The notes under the pieces were generated by a model. The model was not told where the DNA came from. It searched no databases and saw only the letters and a program-made list of their open reading frames with translations. This document shows positions 1-7,928 of a stretch of 38,580 bases of DNA, piece by piece. Source of the DNA: Pseudomonadota bacterium (GTDB lineage Bacteria > Myxococcota_A > Polyangia > Polyangiales > JAKSBK01); assembly GCA_022361155.1 (NCBI GenBank), contig JAKSBK010000382.1, positions 1-38,580 on the forward strand. Reading direction: 5' to 3'. Position 1 is the first letter of the stretch. Each line of letters begins with the position of its first letter. A program made the position numbers and the translations under genes.

Positions 1-734
1 CGCCAGAATGCGACGGCGCCGAAGCTGACCTCGAGCCGCTGCCCCGCGGAGCTCTCGAGCCGCGCCTGGCGCGCCTTTTCGTGCTTCGACATGCTCTTGC
101 CGAAAACCCGCCTCAGCAGGCTCGGGTGTGCGCCGGATTCATCTTGGGTTTCCTGGCCTGCGCCGGGGCGCGCGCTGAGCGCTTCGTCGCTCACGTACTC
201 TGCTTCGGCGCGCTCGAGCGGATTGTCGTCGCCGAGCTCGGCACGGGCCGAGCGCGGTGCCGGACTGGCGTACCGAACCTTGTTGCCGAGGTGGACCCAG
301 AACGCTCGACCTGCTCGCCGGAGGTGTTTCACTCTCTTGGCTCGGAAGGTATGCCGGCCGATGATCTGGCCGTCCTGGCCTTGGCGAACGCTGAGCTCCA
401 CCCGGTAGTGTCGTCTTTTGCGGACTTCCCCGTGGACGAACGCGCCGATGCCCAGCTGCCGAGCGAATACGGCGTAGCTGCCTGTGGAGCCGAGCTTGAG
501 GCCCCAGCGCCGCAGCCTGGCAGCGACCTCGGATCGGCCGATCAGCTCCACCTCGACCTGACGCCGCAGGACACGCTCGATGCTGCTGCTGACCTGGCCG
601 GCGTGTGGGCCGCTGAAGCGCTCGATCACTACCCTGACGGGCTCTGTGGCTCGGGCGCTCGAGGTAGGCAGCGTAAGGCTGCATGCCCAGAGAGCCAAAC
701 AAAACCAGGCGGTACGTGATGCCGGCAAGATCAA
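1..734 (-). CDS. Secreted protein of unknown function, C-terminus cut by window edge
   Basis: An open frame on the minus strand reads off the left edge, so the C-terminus is missing. No ATG or GTG lies between the upstream in-frame TAA and the conserved-looking part. The best start is a TTG at 734 (or a second TTG at 728). It gives a signal peptide: a short n-region, a hydrophobic stretch (WFCLALWACSLTL) and a cleavage-like SSARA. The mature protein begins with beta-rich sequence (VRVVIERFSG) and contains VEVELIGRSEVAARLRR and GAFVHGEVRKRRHYRVEL. This resembles the N-terminal domain of TolB/CsgG-type periplasmic proteins, but that is a pattern impression and not a firm family call. The later part is low-complexity and charged. 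It is divergent from the aminotransferase gene, with about 195 bp between them. Function unknown. Confidence 0.6.
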   Translation of the reverse strand, partial: MILPASRTAWFCLALWACSLTLPTSSARATEPVRVVIERFSGPHAGQVSSSIERVLRRQVEVELIGRSEVAARLRRWGLKLGSTGSYAVFARQLGIGAFVHGEVRKRRHYRVELSVRQGQDGQIIGRHTFRAKRVKHLRRAGRAFWVHLGNKVRYASPAPRSARAELGDDNPLERAEAEYVSDEALSARPGAGQETQDESGAHPSLLRRVFGKSMSKHEKARQARLESSAGQRLEVSFGAVAFW

Positions 735-928
735 ATCTCGGCGTACAGTGCACAGGGGTGTGCAGGCTTAATGACGCCGCCCATACCCTACGGGTCAAGC
801 ACTTTTCACGCGAGCTTGTCGAATCCCCCGCCAGCGCCCATAATGCGCCCCAACCCGCGGCGCCGAGGTGCTGCTCGGAGCTGGCCGTGGCGGTGCGGCC
901 TTTTGGGAGTCGTACTTCGAGGAACGTG

Positions 929-2287
929 ATGAACCTAGCAGCGCAGGCGCCTGTCCAGTCCCTCGCGCAAGAGCTCAATCAGGCGCTCGAGGACGCCGCG
1001 CCCGAAGTGCTCGGCATGCTGTCGCCCTTGGGACGCAGGCTGTACTACCCAAGAGGTATTCTGAGCCAGACAGCCGAAGCCAAGACCAAGGCACATCGGT
1101 ACAACGCAACCATAGGGATCGCCACCGAGGGCGGCGGCCCCATGTACCTGGCATCGCTGCACCGCTGGCTGCACGAGCTCGCCCCCTCGCAGGCGTATTC
1201 CTACGCTCCGCCGGGCGGGCAGCCGGAGCTGCGGGCACTGTGGCGCGACAAGCTTCTCGCCGACAGTCCATCGTTGCGGGGCAAGGTGTTCGGTCAGCCG
1301 CTGGTGACCAGCGCCATCACCCACGGCCTGTCGCTGGTTGGGGACCTGTTCGTGGAAGCGGGCGACCGCATCGTGATCCCGGACAAGCTGTGGGGCAACT
1401 ACCGCTTGACCTACGAGGTTCGCTTGGGGGCCGAGCTTTGGACTTTTCCCACGTTTCAGGCGCGGGGCCTCAATACGCAGGGCCTCGAGGAATGCCTCGG
1501 CCAAGCCGCCCGCGGACGGGACAAGGTCCTGGCCCTGCTCAACTTCCCCAACAATCCTACCGGCTACATGCCCACGCCCGAAGAAGGCGACCGCATCGCG
1601 CGGGCTATGATCGAACAGGCCCGGCAGGGGACCAAGGTGGTCGTCGTTTGCGACGACGCCTACCACGGGCTCTTCTATCATTTGGGGGGCCGGTCGCTGA
1701 CCGAATCGCTGTTCGGGCGCCTCACCAACGCACACCCCAACCTGCTTGCGATCAAGCTGGACGGCGCGACCAAGGAGCTTTTCGCCTGGGGCTTGCGCTG
1801 CGGGTTCTTGACCTTCGGGCCTGGCCGTTGCGAGCGGGCCGACGCCGTTGTGGCTGCGCTGGACGCCAAGGTGCGGGGCGCCACCAGGGCCGTGATATCC
1901 AACAGCCCGCAGCTGTCGCAAAGCCTGGTGCACAAGGCGCTGATGGCTCCCGAGATCAGGTCCCAAAGGCAGGAGAAACAACGCGTGCTGTTGGCACGAG
2001 CCACCAAGGTGCACGAAATCGTTCACGACCGGCGCTTCCGCGATAGCTGGGAGGCGTATCCCTTCAACAGCGGATACTTCATGTGCCTTCGCATCAAGGG
2101 AGTCGACGCGCACAAGCTGCGTTTACACCTGCTGGACACAGAAGGAATTGGCCTGATATCGGCTTCGGCGAGCGACCTGCGGGTCGCCTTTTCCTGCCTG
2201 GAGCTAGACCAGATCGCGCCCCTTTTCGAGACCCTGCATCGAACGATCGGCCGAATGCAGGCCGCGGCTCCCCCCGGGCAGGCCTGA
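929..2287 (+). CDS. PLP-dependent aminotransferase, class I/II
   Basis: A 452-residue fold-type I aminotransferase, predicted cytosolic, transferring an amino group between an amino acid and a 2-oxo acid through pyridoxal phosphate. Visible motifs are NFPNNPTGYMPT (residues 205-216, substrate carboxylate-binding Asn), VVCDDAYHGLFY (Asp242/243, pyridine nitrogen contact) and the Schiff-base lysine in DGATKELFAWG (Lys282). The length fits the family. The frame stays open upstream, but the ATG at 929 is preceded by GAGGAA at 919-924 and begins the conserved sequence, so it is preferred. The substrate cannot be read from sequence; aromatic or aspartate-like amino acids are possible. It stands alone, divergent from the secreted-protein gene and 89 bp before the DUF3592 gene. 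Confidence 0.88.
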   Translation: MNLAAQAPVQSLAQELNQALEDAAPEVLGMLSPLGRRLYYPRGILSQTAEAKTKAHRYNATIGIATEGGGPMYLASLHRWLHELAPSQAYSYAPPGGQPELRALWRDKLLADSPSLRGKVFGQPLVTSAITHGLSLVGDLFVEAGDRIVIPDKLWGNYRLTYEVRLGAELWTFPTFQARGLNTQGLEECLGQAARGRDKVLALLNFPNNPTGYMPTPEEGDRIARAMIEQARQGTKVVVVCDDAYHGLFYHLGGRSLTESLFGRLTNAHPNLLAIKLDGATKELFAWGLRCGFLTFGPGRCERADAVVAALDAKVRGATRAVISNSPQLSQSLVHKALMAPEIRSQRQEKQRVLLARATKVHEIVHDRRFRDSWEAYPFNSGYFMCLRIKGVDAHKLRLHLLDTEGIGLISASASDLRVAFSCLELDQIAPLFETLHRTIGRMQAAAPPGQA

Positions 2288-2376
2288 TCGGGGCAGCGGC
2301 CGAGCGCTAAAGAAACGCACAACGGCGGGCGTAAGCACGAACAGGGCCGGCGAAAGCGCCGCAGCCCGTTCGCGAA

Positions 2377-2976
2377 ATGTCGCATAGCCGCGCCGCAAAT
2401 GCTCTCCTGTTGCTCCTCCTGCTCGGTGGTGCCGGATTGTGCGCGAGCTGGATGATGCTCCGGTTGCGCCATAGCGAGGTGCAGGACTGGCCCACGGCCC
2501 CGGGCACCATCACGCGGTCCACCCAGGGTAATCCCGCGCTCGGTGACAAGACCAAAGCCAAGAGCTACCTTTCGCTGCTTCGCTACACCTACACCGTGAG
2601 CGGACGTCAGTATCGCGGCAGGTTCGTTACCTTGGCGCGCGCGGCGGACAAGAACTTCGCGCGACGGCACCCGGTGGGAACCGCAGTACGGGTGCGCTAC
2701 GACCCGCGCCGGCCAGCCATCAGCTACCTGGACACCCGTTTCCACGCAGTATGGCAGCTGCGCCTGTACCTCGGCCTTGGTCTCATGCTGCTGTCTGTCA
2801 CGCTCTGGGCGCTGTACCGGCAGCAACAGCTGCGTCGCAGGCTCCGGGTGCGCAGCGGAGAGCTGCTGACAAGGCCGAGCACGAGCCGGCCTCCGCCTGC
2901 ACCATCAGGATTCGAGCGCTCGGGCTTGCCCGTACCCCGGCGTGGCCCGCTGGGAAGGCGCCAACCCCCGCGATGA
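2377..2976 (+). CDS. DUF3592 family membrane protein
   Basis: A 199-residue protein with two transmembrane segments, at about residues 8-30 and 127-147. Between them is a beta-rich domain containing YTYTVSGRQYRGRFV and the signature-like VRVRYDPRRPAISYL, the usual pattern of DUF3592 proteins. The C-terminal 50 residues are basic and proline-rich, probably disordered and cytoplasmic. The two-helix topology with a globular loop suggests that the domain faces outside the cytoplasm. The molecular function of the family is not established. No strong ribosome-binding site precedes the ATG. The next gene, a Ser/Thr kinase, starts 211 bp downstream, so co-transcription is possible but not shown. Confidence 0.75.
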   Translation: MSHSRAANALLLLLLLGGAGLCASWMMLRLRHSEVQDWPTAPGTITRSTQGNPALGDKTKAKSYLSLLRYTYTVSGRQYRGRFVTLARAADKNFARRHPVGTAVRVRYDPRRPAISYLDTRFHAVWQLRLYLGLGLMLLSVTLWALYRQQQLRRRLRVRSGELLTRPSTSRPPPAPSGFERSGLPVPRRGPLGRRQPPR

Positions 2977-3187
2977 AGCGAGCGCAGCGAGCGCGCGGCT
3001 CGTACCCCGCGCTGCAGCCAGGTGCGCGGCTTTGCTGCCCCGGCGCAGCGGCGCCGGACCGCAGCGCGCCTTGGGGCCCGTGGACCGCGGGCCCTTACCG
3101 TCGCCGGCGGGACCACACCGCTGCTGCTGCGCAGGCCGGCCGCGTCCGGCGAGGCCCGTGCCCCGGTGGCGGTGCAGTGGGTCGTGT

Positions 3188-4690
3188 ATGCTAGGTGAGA
3201 TGGCCGGCGCTCACCAGGGTCAGCCGAGTCCCGGCGCACTGCTGGACGACCGCTACGTGCTGCACGAGGTGCTCGGAACAGGTGCCGTCGGGGTGGTCTA
3301 TCGCGCCCACGACGTGCGGCTGAAGCGCGAGCTGGCAGTCAAGATCCTGAGCCCCAATCTCGGGCCGTCGCGACACAGTCGAAGCCGCTTCGGGCGTGAG
3401 GGGCAGGCGCTGATGCGCCTATCCCATCCGAACGTGGTGGACATCCTGAGCTACGGGATCACCAACGACACGCAATACATCGCGATGGAGCTGCTCAGGG
3501 GCGTGACGCTGGAAAAAGTCCTGGAAGAGGGGGAGCCGCTCGAGCCCGGGCTGGCGCGTGATCTCATGCGCCAGGTCCTCTCCGGCCTCGCGTACGCTCA
3601 TCGACGGGGTATCGTCCATCGTGACCTGAAGCCCGGAAACGTGTTTCTCGAGGGATGGGAAGGGTCAAGCCCTGAGGTCAAGCTTCTGGATTTCGGTCTT
3701 GCCAAATTCCTCGGCGCCGCGGACAAGGAGCTGTCTCAGACCCTGACGCACACGGGGGTGGTCATGGGAACTCCCCTGTACATGGCGCCGGAGCAAGCGA
3801 CGGGCGACCAGGTGGACAAGAGCGCAGACGTGTACGCAGCCGGGAGCGTGTTCTTCGAGATGCTGACCGGACGGCCGCCCTTTGTCGAGTCCTCGCGTAG
3901 CGAGGTCGTGCGCGCGCACCTGCTGTCGCCCGTGCCCAGGCTCGAGCGCATCTGCGAGGGATTGACCGTGACGCCCGAGCTACAGCAGATGATCGAAACC
4001 GCGATGGCCAAGCGCCCGGGCGAGCGCTTTGCCGATGCAGGCCGCATGCTCAAGGCGCTTCGCAGCCTGCCGACACCCGCTGCGACCTCGTCGCTCAAGA
4101 GTCCGACCTACACACCCAGACCTGCAAGGCGTGGGATCCAACGCCTTGCGCTGGCCGGCCTGGTCGCCGTGGCAGTCGGCGCGCTCGCCTTGGTGCACGC
4201 GCTGGACAGCGAGTCGCTTGGCGCGATCGTCCAAAAGGAGCAGGGCCCCTGGGGCGAGGGCGTGCCCGCTGCGCTCGAACGCATCCAGGCGAACGCCTAC
4301 GGCGGGCAAGCGCTGAGCCGCGCCGACATTCGCGAGGTGGTGTCGTACTCGAAAGCACATCCTCGGGATCCTCGGCCGCATCTGTTGCTTGGGCACGCCT
4401 TCGCCAACAAGGGCTGGCGCCGTGACTCGCTGCGCTACTACATGAAGGCTTTCCGCGTGGATGCACGCTCGCGCGCGGATGCCTGCATGCTCGATGACCT
4501 GCTGGACGCCGTGGGACACGCTCGCCATGGACGTCGCGCAGTCAGTATGGTGCAGCAGATCTATGGTGCCGAAGCCTTGCCTGCGGTGGAGCGCAGCCAC
4601 CGCAAGGCACCACCGGACAGCGACCGGCGCAAACAGCTCGGCCTGCTAAAAAGCAAGCTGCTGCGAAGCGCACGCAACCCACGCGGTTGA
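3188..4690 (+). CDS. Membrane-anchored Hanks-type Ser/Thr protein kinase
   Basis: A 500-residue kinase. An N-terminal kinase domain (about 23-293) contains the glycine-rich loop LGTGAVGVVYRAHD, the ATP lysine in LAVKIL (Lys52), the catalytic loop HRDLKPGN (Asp146), DFG (Asp168) and the activation-segment end GTPLYMAPEQ. All catalytic residues are present, so it should be active. A linker rich in Ser, Thr, Pro and basic residues leads to one transmembrane helix (about 319-339) and an extracytoplasmic region of about 160 residues with TPR-like helical sequence (HPRDPRPHLLLGHAFANKGW), presumably the sensor part. The frame is open further upstream, but homology begins near DRYVLHEVLG. ATG 3188 is preferred and ATG 3200 is an alternative. 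It ends 44 bp before the hydrogenase operon, so a regulatory link is conceivable but unproven. Confidence 0.92.
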   Translation: MLGEMAGAHQGQPSPGALLDDRYVLHEVLGTGAVGVVYRAHDVRLKRELAVKILSPNLGPSRHSRSRFGREGQALMRLSHPNVVDILSYGITNDTQYIAMELLRGVTLEKVLEEGEPLEPGLARDLMRQVLSGLAYAHRRGIVHRDLKPGNVFLEGWEGSSPEVKLLDFGLAKFLGAADKELSQTLTHTGVVMGTPLYMAPEQATGDQVDKSADVYAAGSVFFEMLTGRPPFVESSRSEVVRAHLLSPVPRLERICEGLTVTPELQQMIETAMAKRPGERFADAGRMLKALRSLPTPAATSSLKSPTYTPRPARRGIQRLALAGLVAVAVGALALVHALDSESLGAIVQKEQGPWGEGVPAALERIQANAYGGQALSRADIREVVSYSKAHPRDPRPHLLLGHAFANKGWRRDSLRYYMKAFRVDARSRADACMLDDLLDAVGHARHGRRAVSMVQQIYGAEALPAVERSHRKAPPDSDRRKQLGLLKSKLLRSARNPRG

Positions 4691-4693
4691 GTG

Positions 4694-4707
4694 CCATGCT
4701 GGCATGG
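4694..4707. promoter_or_regulatory. Inverted repeat (operator-like) before the hydrogenase operon
   Basis: CCATGC and GCATGG are perfect inverted 6-bp half-sites separated by TG. They lie in the 44-bp gap between the kinase stop codon and the first gene of the hydrogenase operon. The position suits a regulator-binding site, but a 14-bp repeat can occur by chance and no promoter hexamers were recognised beside it. Confidence 0.3.
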
Positions 4708-4734
4708 TACGCTGCCCCTATGCTGGAGTCCCCC

Positions 4735-5214
4735 ATGCGGCATTCCGAATCGGTCAGCCTGGACGAGCTGCGTGAGCTACCTCCGTTTGCCGGCCTGAGC
4801 GACCCTCAGCTCGAAGCGGTCACGGGGCTCGCGCGCGTCAGGAGCATCGCGAGCGGACAGCAGTTGTTCCGGCAGGGGGAACCGGCCTGCGACCTCGGTG
4901 TGGTCCTGCACGGCAGGTTCAGCCTGTGCGTGGAGCTGGGAAGCGACCGGGAGCTGTGCTTGCTGACGCTCACGCGAGGCGAAGTCATCGGTTGGTCGGC
5001 GGTGCTCGACCAAGCCGCATGGCTCGCTAGTGCGACCGCGGTGAAGCCATCGTCTGTCCTGGCGTTTCACGGATCGGCCTTGCGCGATCTGTGCGCGTCC
5101 GACCACGAGCTCGGCTACCACGTCATGCGCAATCTCTTCGCCGCTGTCGCAGCCCGTCTGCACGACACGCGCCTGCAGCTGCTGGACATGTACGGCCATG
5201 GCGGAGCGGCTTAA
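4735..5214 (+). CDS. Cyclic-nucleotide-binding-fold protein without DNA-binding domain
   Basis: A 159-residue protein made almost entirely of one cyclic-nucleotide-binding (cNMP/CAP_ED) beta-roll. It begins LRELPPFAGLSDPQLEAV and contains GQQLFRQGEPACDLGVVLHG and the cassette region TRGEVIGWSAVLDQ. The Arg that normally contacts the cyclic phosphate (RxA after the GE motif) is not evident; the matching stretch reads AWLASATA, so it may bind another ligand or serve as a protein-interaction module. There is no helix-turn-helix, so it is not a CRP-type transcription factor by itself. ATG 4735 is chosen because GGAG lies at 4725-4728, six bases before it; the frame is open further upstream (ATG 4720). 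Its last 17 bases overlap the HydB-HydG gene, making it the first gene of the hydrogenase operon. A sensory or assembly role is inferred from that position. Confidence 0.82.
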   Translation: MRHSESVSLDELRELPPFAGLSDPQLEAVTGLARVRSIASGQQLFRQGEPACDLGVVLHGRFSLCVELGSDRELCLLTLTRGEVIGWSAVLDQAAWLASATAVKPSSVLAFHGSALRDLCASDHELGYHVMRNLFAAVAARLHDTRLQLLDMYGHGGAA

Positions 5215-7141
5215 CAGCGAACACCTGGACGATTTGATCGCCCTGATGCGCGGCGACGGCTACCGCGTCATCGGTCCCACGATTCGAGACGAGGCGATCG
5301 TCTACGACGAGCTCCGATCGGCGGCCGATCTGCCCTGGGGATTCACCGACCAGCAGGGGCCGGGACGTTATCGGTTGCAGCGCCGGCCAGACCGTGCTGC
5401 CTTCGGATACGTGGTGGGCCCGCACTCGTGGAAGCGTTTCCTGTTCCCGCCTCGCGAGCAGCTGGTGCGCATTCGACGGGGCAGTGATTCGCCGCAGTGG
5501 ACAGCTGCGACGGACGACGGGCCCGGATTGGCGTTGCTGGGTGTGCGCGCCTGCGAGCTCGCCGCCATCGCAATTCAGGATCGGGTGTTCATGGGCGGTC
5601 CGTTCGTCGATGGTCGCTATAGAGTGCGGCGCGAACGCTGCCTGATCATCGCAGTCAACTGCACCGAAGCCGGCGAGCTGTGCTTCTGCGACTCCATGGA
5701 CACAGGCCCCGAGGTGCAGGGCGACTACGATCTGCGAATGACCGAGCTTGGTACCGAGCTCGTGCTCGACGCCGGGTCGGCGCGTGGCCGCGAGCTGCTC
5801 GAGCGGCTGCCCAGCCGGCCGGCCGAGGACTCGGTCGCGGACAGGGCGCAGGCAGCCATCGAACGCTGCCGCCGTTCGATGGGCCGCCGTCTCGACACCC
5901 GTGATCTGCCTGCACGCTTGATGGGCAACCTCGACCACCCGCGCTACCAGGATGTGGCAGACCGCTGCCTTGCCTGCGGCAACTGCACGTCGGTTTGCCC
6001 CACCTGCTTCTGCTTCACCATCAGCGATACGTCGGGTGTCACCGACGGCGAAGCCGGCCGAGAGCGGTCCTGGGATTCGTGTTTCGGCGCCGAGCATTCC
6101 ACGATTCACGGAGCTCAGTTTCGCCCGGACGTGAGGTCGCGCTACCAGCAATGGCTCACCCACAAGCTCGCGACCTGGACGGCGCAGTTCGGGACCAGCG
6201 GTTGCGTAGGCTGCGGCCGCTGCATCGCCTGGTGCCCGGTTGGGATCGACCTTACCGTGGAAGCCTCCACGATTGCAGCCGGCGCCGGCGACCCGGTACC
6301 TCTGCCGCCCGTGCAGTCTTACGCGCCCCGGGCGGGTGACGGTCTGGTCCCAGTGCCGGCGCGAGTGCTCGAGGTCCATCGCGAAACGCACGATGTGGTC
6401 AACCTGGTGCTTCAGGCACCCGCCGGCTATGCGCCCGAGCACGGCCAGTTCAACATGCTGTCCTTGCCCGCGATCGGCGATGTGCCCATGTCGATATCCG
6501 GCTCTGGCGACGGCGTGCTGGAGCACACGCTGCGCAGTGTCGGCAACGCGACGCGCGCCCTGGCCGGGCTGCGTGAGGGCGCGGTCGTGGGCCTGCGCGG
6601 ACCGTTTGGCAAGCCCTGGCCCCTCGAGCAAGCAGTCGGCCGCCACCTGGTGCTGATCGCGGGGGGGATCGGTCTGGCCCCCCTTCGCAGCGCAGTGCGC
6701 GAAACAGTGCAGCGCCCCAAGGACTTCCCGAACGTGCGCATTCTGTATGGAACGCGTAGCCCCGACGACATCATCTACGATCGCGAGCTGCTCGGTTGGA
6801 TCCAGGCCTCGCATCTACGAGCGCACGTGACCGTGGATCGAGGAGACCGTTCCTGGAGCGGCAATATCGGCGTCGTTACCAAGCTGATGCGGCGCAAGCA
6901 CACCCCCCGCTCGGGGCTGTACTTTCTGTGCGGCCCGGAGATCATGATGCGCTACGCGTTGGCAGAGCTTGACCGGCTCGGCATCCCAGCCGAGCACATC
7001 TACCTGTCGCTGGAACGCAACATGAAATGCGCCGTGGGCATCTGCGGTCGCTGCCAGTACGGACCCCATTTCGTCTGCAAGGACGGACCCGTGTTTCGCT
7101 ATGACCAAATCGCCAGCATCTTCGGCAAGGTTGGATTCTAG
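5198..7141 (+). CDS. Fused hydrogenase beta+gamma subunit (HydB-HydG) of a group 3b-type [NiFe] hydrogenase
   Basis: A 647-residue fusion. Residues 1 to about 360 match the beta subunit (HydB, also called anaerobic sulfite reductase subunit A-like). They carry two ferredoxin-type 4Fe-4S motifs, [12 protein letters not shown] (Cys257, 260, 263, 267) and [12 protein letters not shown] (Cys336, 339, 342, 346). Residues from about 380 to 647 match the gamma subunit (HydG), a ferredoxin-NADP reductase-like module. It has the flavin region GQFNMLSLP followed by MSISG, the nucleotide motif [12 protein letters not shown] (about 487-497) and a C-terminal 2Fe-2S motif [10 protein letters not shown] with a fourth Cys (Cys611, 616, 619, 627). 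The protein should carry electrons between NAD(P)H and the small subunit, in the cytoplasm. In the characterised Pyrococcus sulfhydrogenases beta and gamma are separate chains. The gene overlaps its neighbours by 17 and 41 bp, indicating one operon with coupled translation. Confidence 0.93.
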   Translation: MAERLNSEHLDDLIALMRGDGYRVIGPTIRDEAIVYDELRSAADLPWGFTDQQGPGRYRLQRRPDRAAFGYVVGPHSWKRFLFPPREQLVRIRRGSDSPQWTAATDDGPGLALLGVRACELAAIAIQDRVFMGGPFVDGRYRVRRERCLIIAVNCTEAGELCFCDSMDTGPEVQGDYDLRMTELGTELVLDAGSARGRELLERLPSRPAEDSVADRAQAAIERCRRSMGRRLDTRDLPARLMGNLDHPRYQDVADRCLACGNCTSVCPTCFCFTISDTSGVTDGEAGRERSWDSCFGAEHSTIHGAQFRPDVRSRYQQWLTHKLATWTAQFGTSGCVGCGRCIAWCPVGIDLTVEASTIAAGAGDPVPLPPVQSYAPRAGDGLVPVPARVLEVHRETHDVVNLVLQAPAGYAPEHGQFNMLSLPAIGDVPMSISGSGDGVLEHTLRSVGNATRALAGLREGAVVGLRGPFGKPWPLEQAVGRHLVLIAGGIGLAPLRSAVRETVQRPKDFPNVRILYGTRSPDDIIYDRELLGWIQASHLRAHVTVDRGDRSWSGNIGVVTKLMRRKHTPRSGLYFLCGPEIMMRYALAELDRLGIPAEHIYLSLERNMKCAVGICGRCQYGPHFVCKDGPVFRYDQIASIFGKVGF

Positions 7142-7928
7142 CAATCCTGTTCACGCCCGGCGGCCACGCCTCGGAGTGTTCAAGCTCGCGTCGTGCGACG
7201 GCTGCCAGCTGACCTTGCTCGACTGCGAGGACGAGCTGCTGGCCGTAGCGCAGGCGGTCGACATCGTGCATTTCCCCGAGGCCTCCTCGAGCCTGATGCC
7301 CGAGGGGCCCTTCGACGTGGTCTTGGTCGAGGGATCGCTGTCGACCTCGGAACAACTCGAGCAGCTGCACCGAATCCGCAAAAACGCGCGGGCCCTGGTG
7401 ACCATCGGGGCCTGCGCCACAGCGGGCGGCATCCAGGCGCTGCGCAACTTCGCCGACCATGCCGAGTTTGCGCGCGCGGTCTACGCGCGGCCCGACATGC
7501 TGCCGATCCTGGCGAAGTCGACCCCCGTCGCCGAGCACGTCTCGGTCGACTTCGAGCTGCGAGGCTGCCCGATCGACAAGCGGCAGCTGATCGAGCTGAT
7601 CGCCGCTATGCTGGTTGGCCGCGCGCCGGTCATCCCCAACGAGAGCGTGTGTATGGAATGCAAGCGACGCGGCGCCGTCTGTGTCGTCGTGACCAAGAAC
7701 CAAGCTTGCCTCGGGCCGGTGACGCATGCGGGCTGCGGTGCCATCTGCCCCGCGTTCGCTCGCGGATGCTACGGCTGCTTTGGCCCGCGCGAGCGACCCA
7801 ACACCCGGGCCCTTGCGCAGCACATGCGGGCTCAGGGCTTGACCGGCCGGGAGATCGCTCGCAGCTTCCGGCTCTTCACCGCCTACGCCCCCGAGTTTCG
7901 CGAAGAGAGCGAACGCCATGAGTCGTGA
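7101..7928 (+). CDS. hydD: [NiFe] hydrogenase small (delta) subunit, group 3b-type
   Basis: A 275-residue small subunit that relays electrons from the NiFe site. The proximal-cluster ligands are visible as SCDGCQLTLLD (Cys32, Cys35), TIGACATAGG (Cys105) and LRGCPID (Cys156). The C-terminal half has further cysteines for two more clusters: CMECKRRGAVC (184, 187, 194), ACLGP (203), GCGAIC (212, 216) and GCYGCFGP (223, 226). There is no Tat signal peptide, which fits a cytoplasmic enzyme. The first 20 residues are poorly conserved-looking, and a GTG at codon 26 would be too late because it is adjacent to the first cluster, so the start at 7101 is kept. The gene overlaps the fused subunit gene by 41 bp and the large subunit gene by 11 bp. 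Confidence 0.93.
   Translation: MTKSPASSARLDSSNPVHARRPRLGVFKLASCDGCQLTLLDCEDELLAVAQAVDIVHFPEASSSLMPEGPFDVVLVEGSLSTSEQLEQLHRIRKNARALVTIGACATAGGIQALRNFADHAEFARAVYARPDMLPILAKSTPVAEHVSVDFELRGCPIDKRQLIELIAAMLVGRAPVIPNESVCMECKRRGAVCVVVTKNQACLGPVTHAGCGAICPAFARGCYGCFGPRERPNTRALAQHMRAQGLTGREIARSFRLFTAYAPEFREESERHES

Noticed and set aside
4702-4717. Sigma-54-like TGGCATG with downstream GCTGC
   Set aside because: The GG-GC spacing is one base too long and the TTGC element is not matched.
5123-6814. 563-codon open frame on the minus strand opposite the hydrogenase beta-gamma gene
   Set aside because: Arg/His/Ala-rich translation with no recognisable motif; it is opposite a gene with intact cluster motifs and is explained by high GC content.
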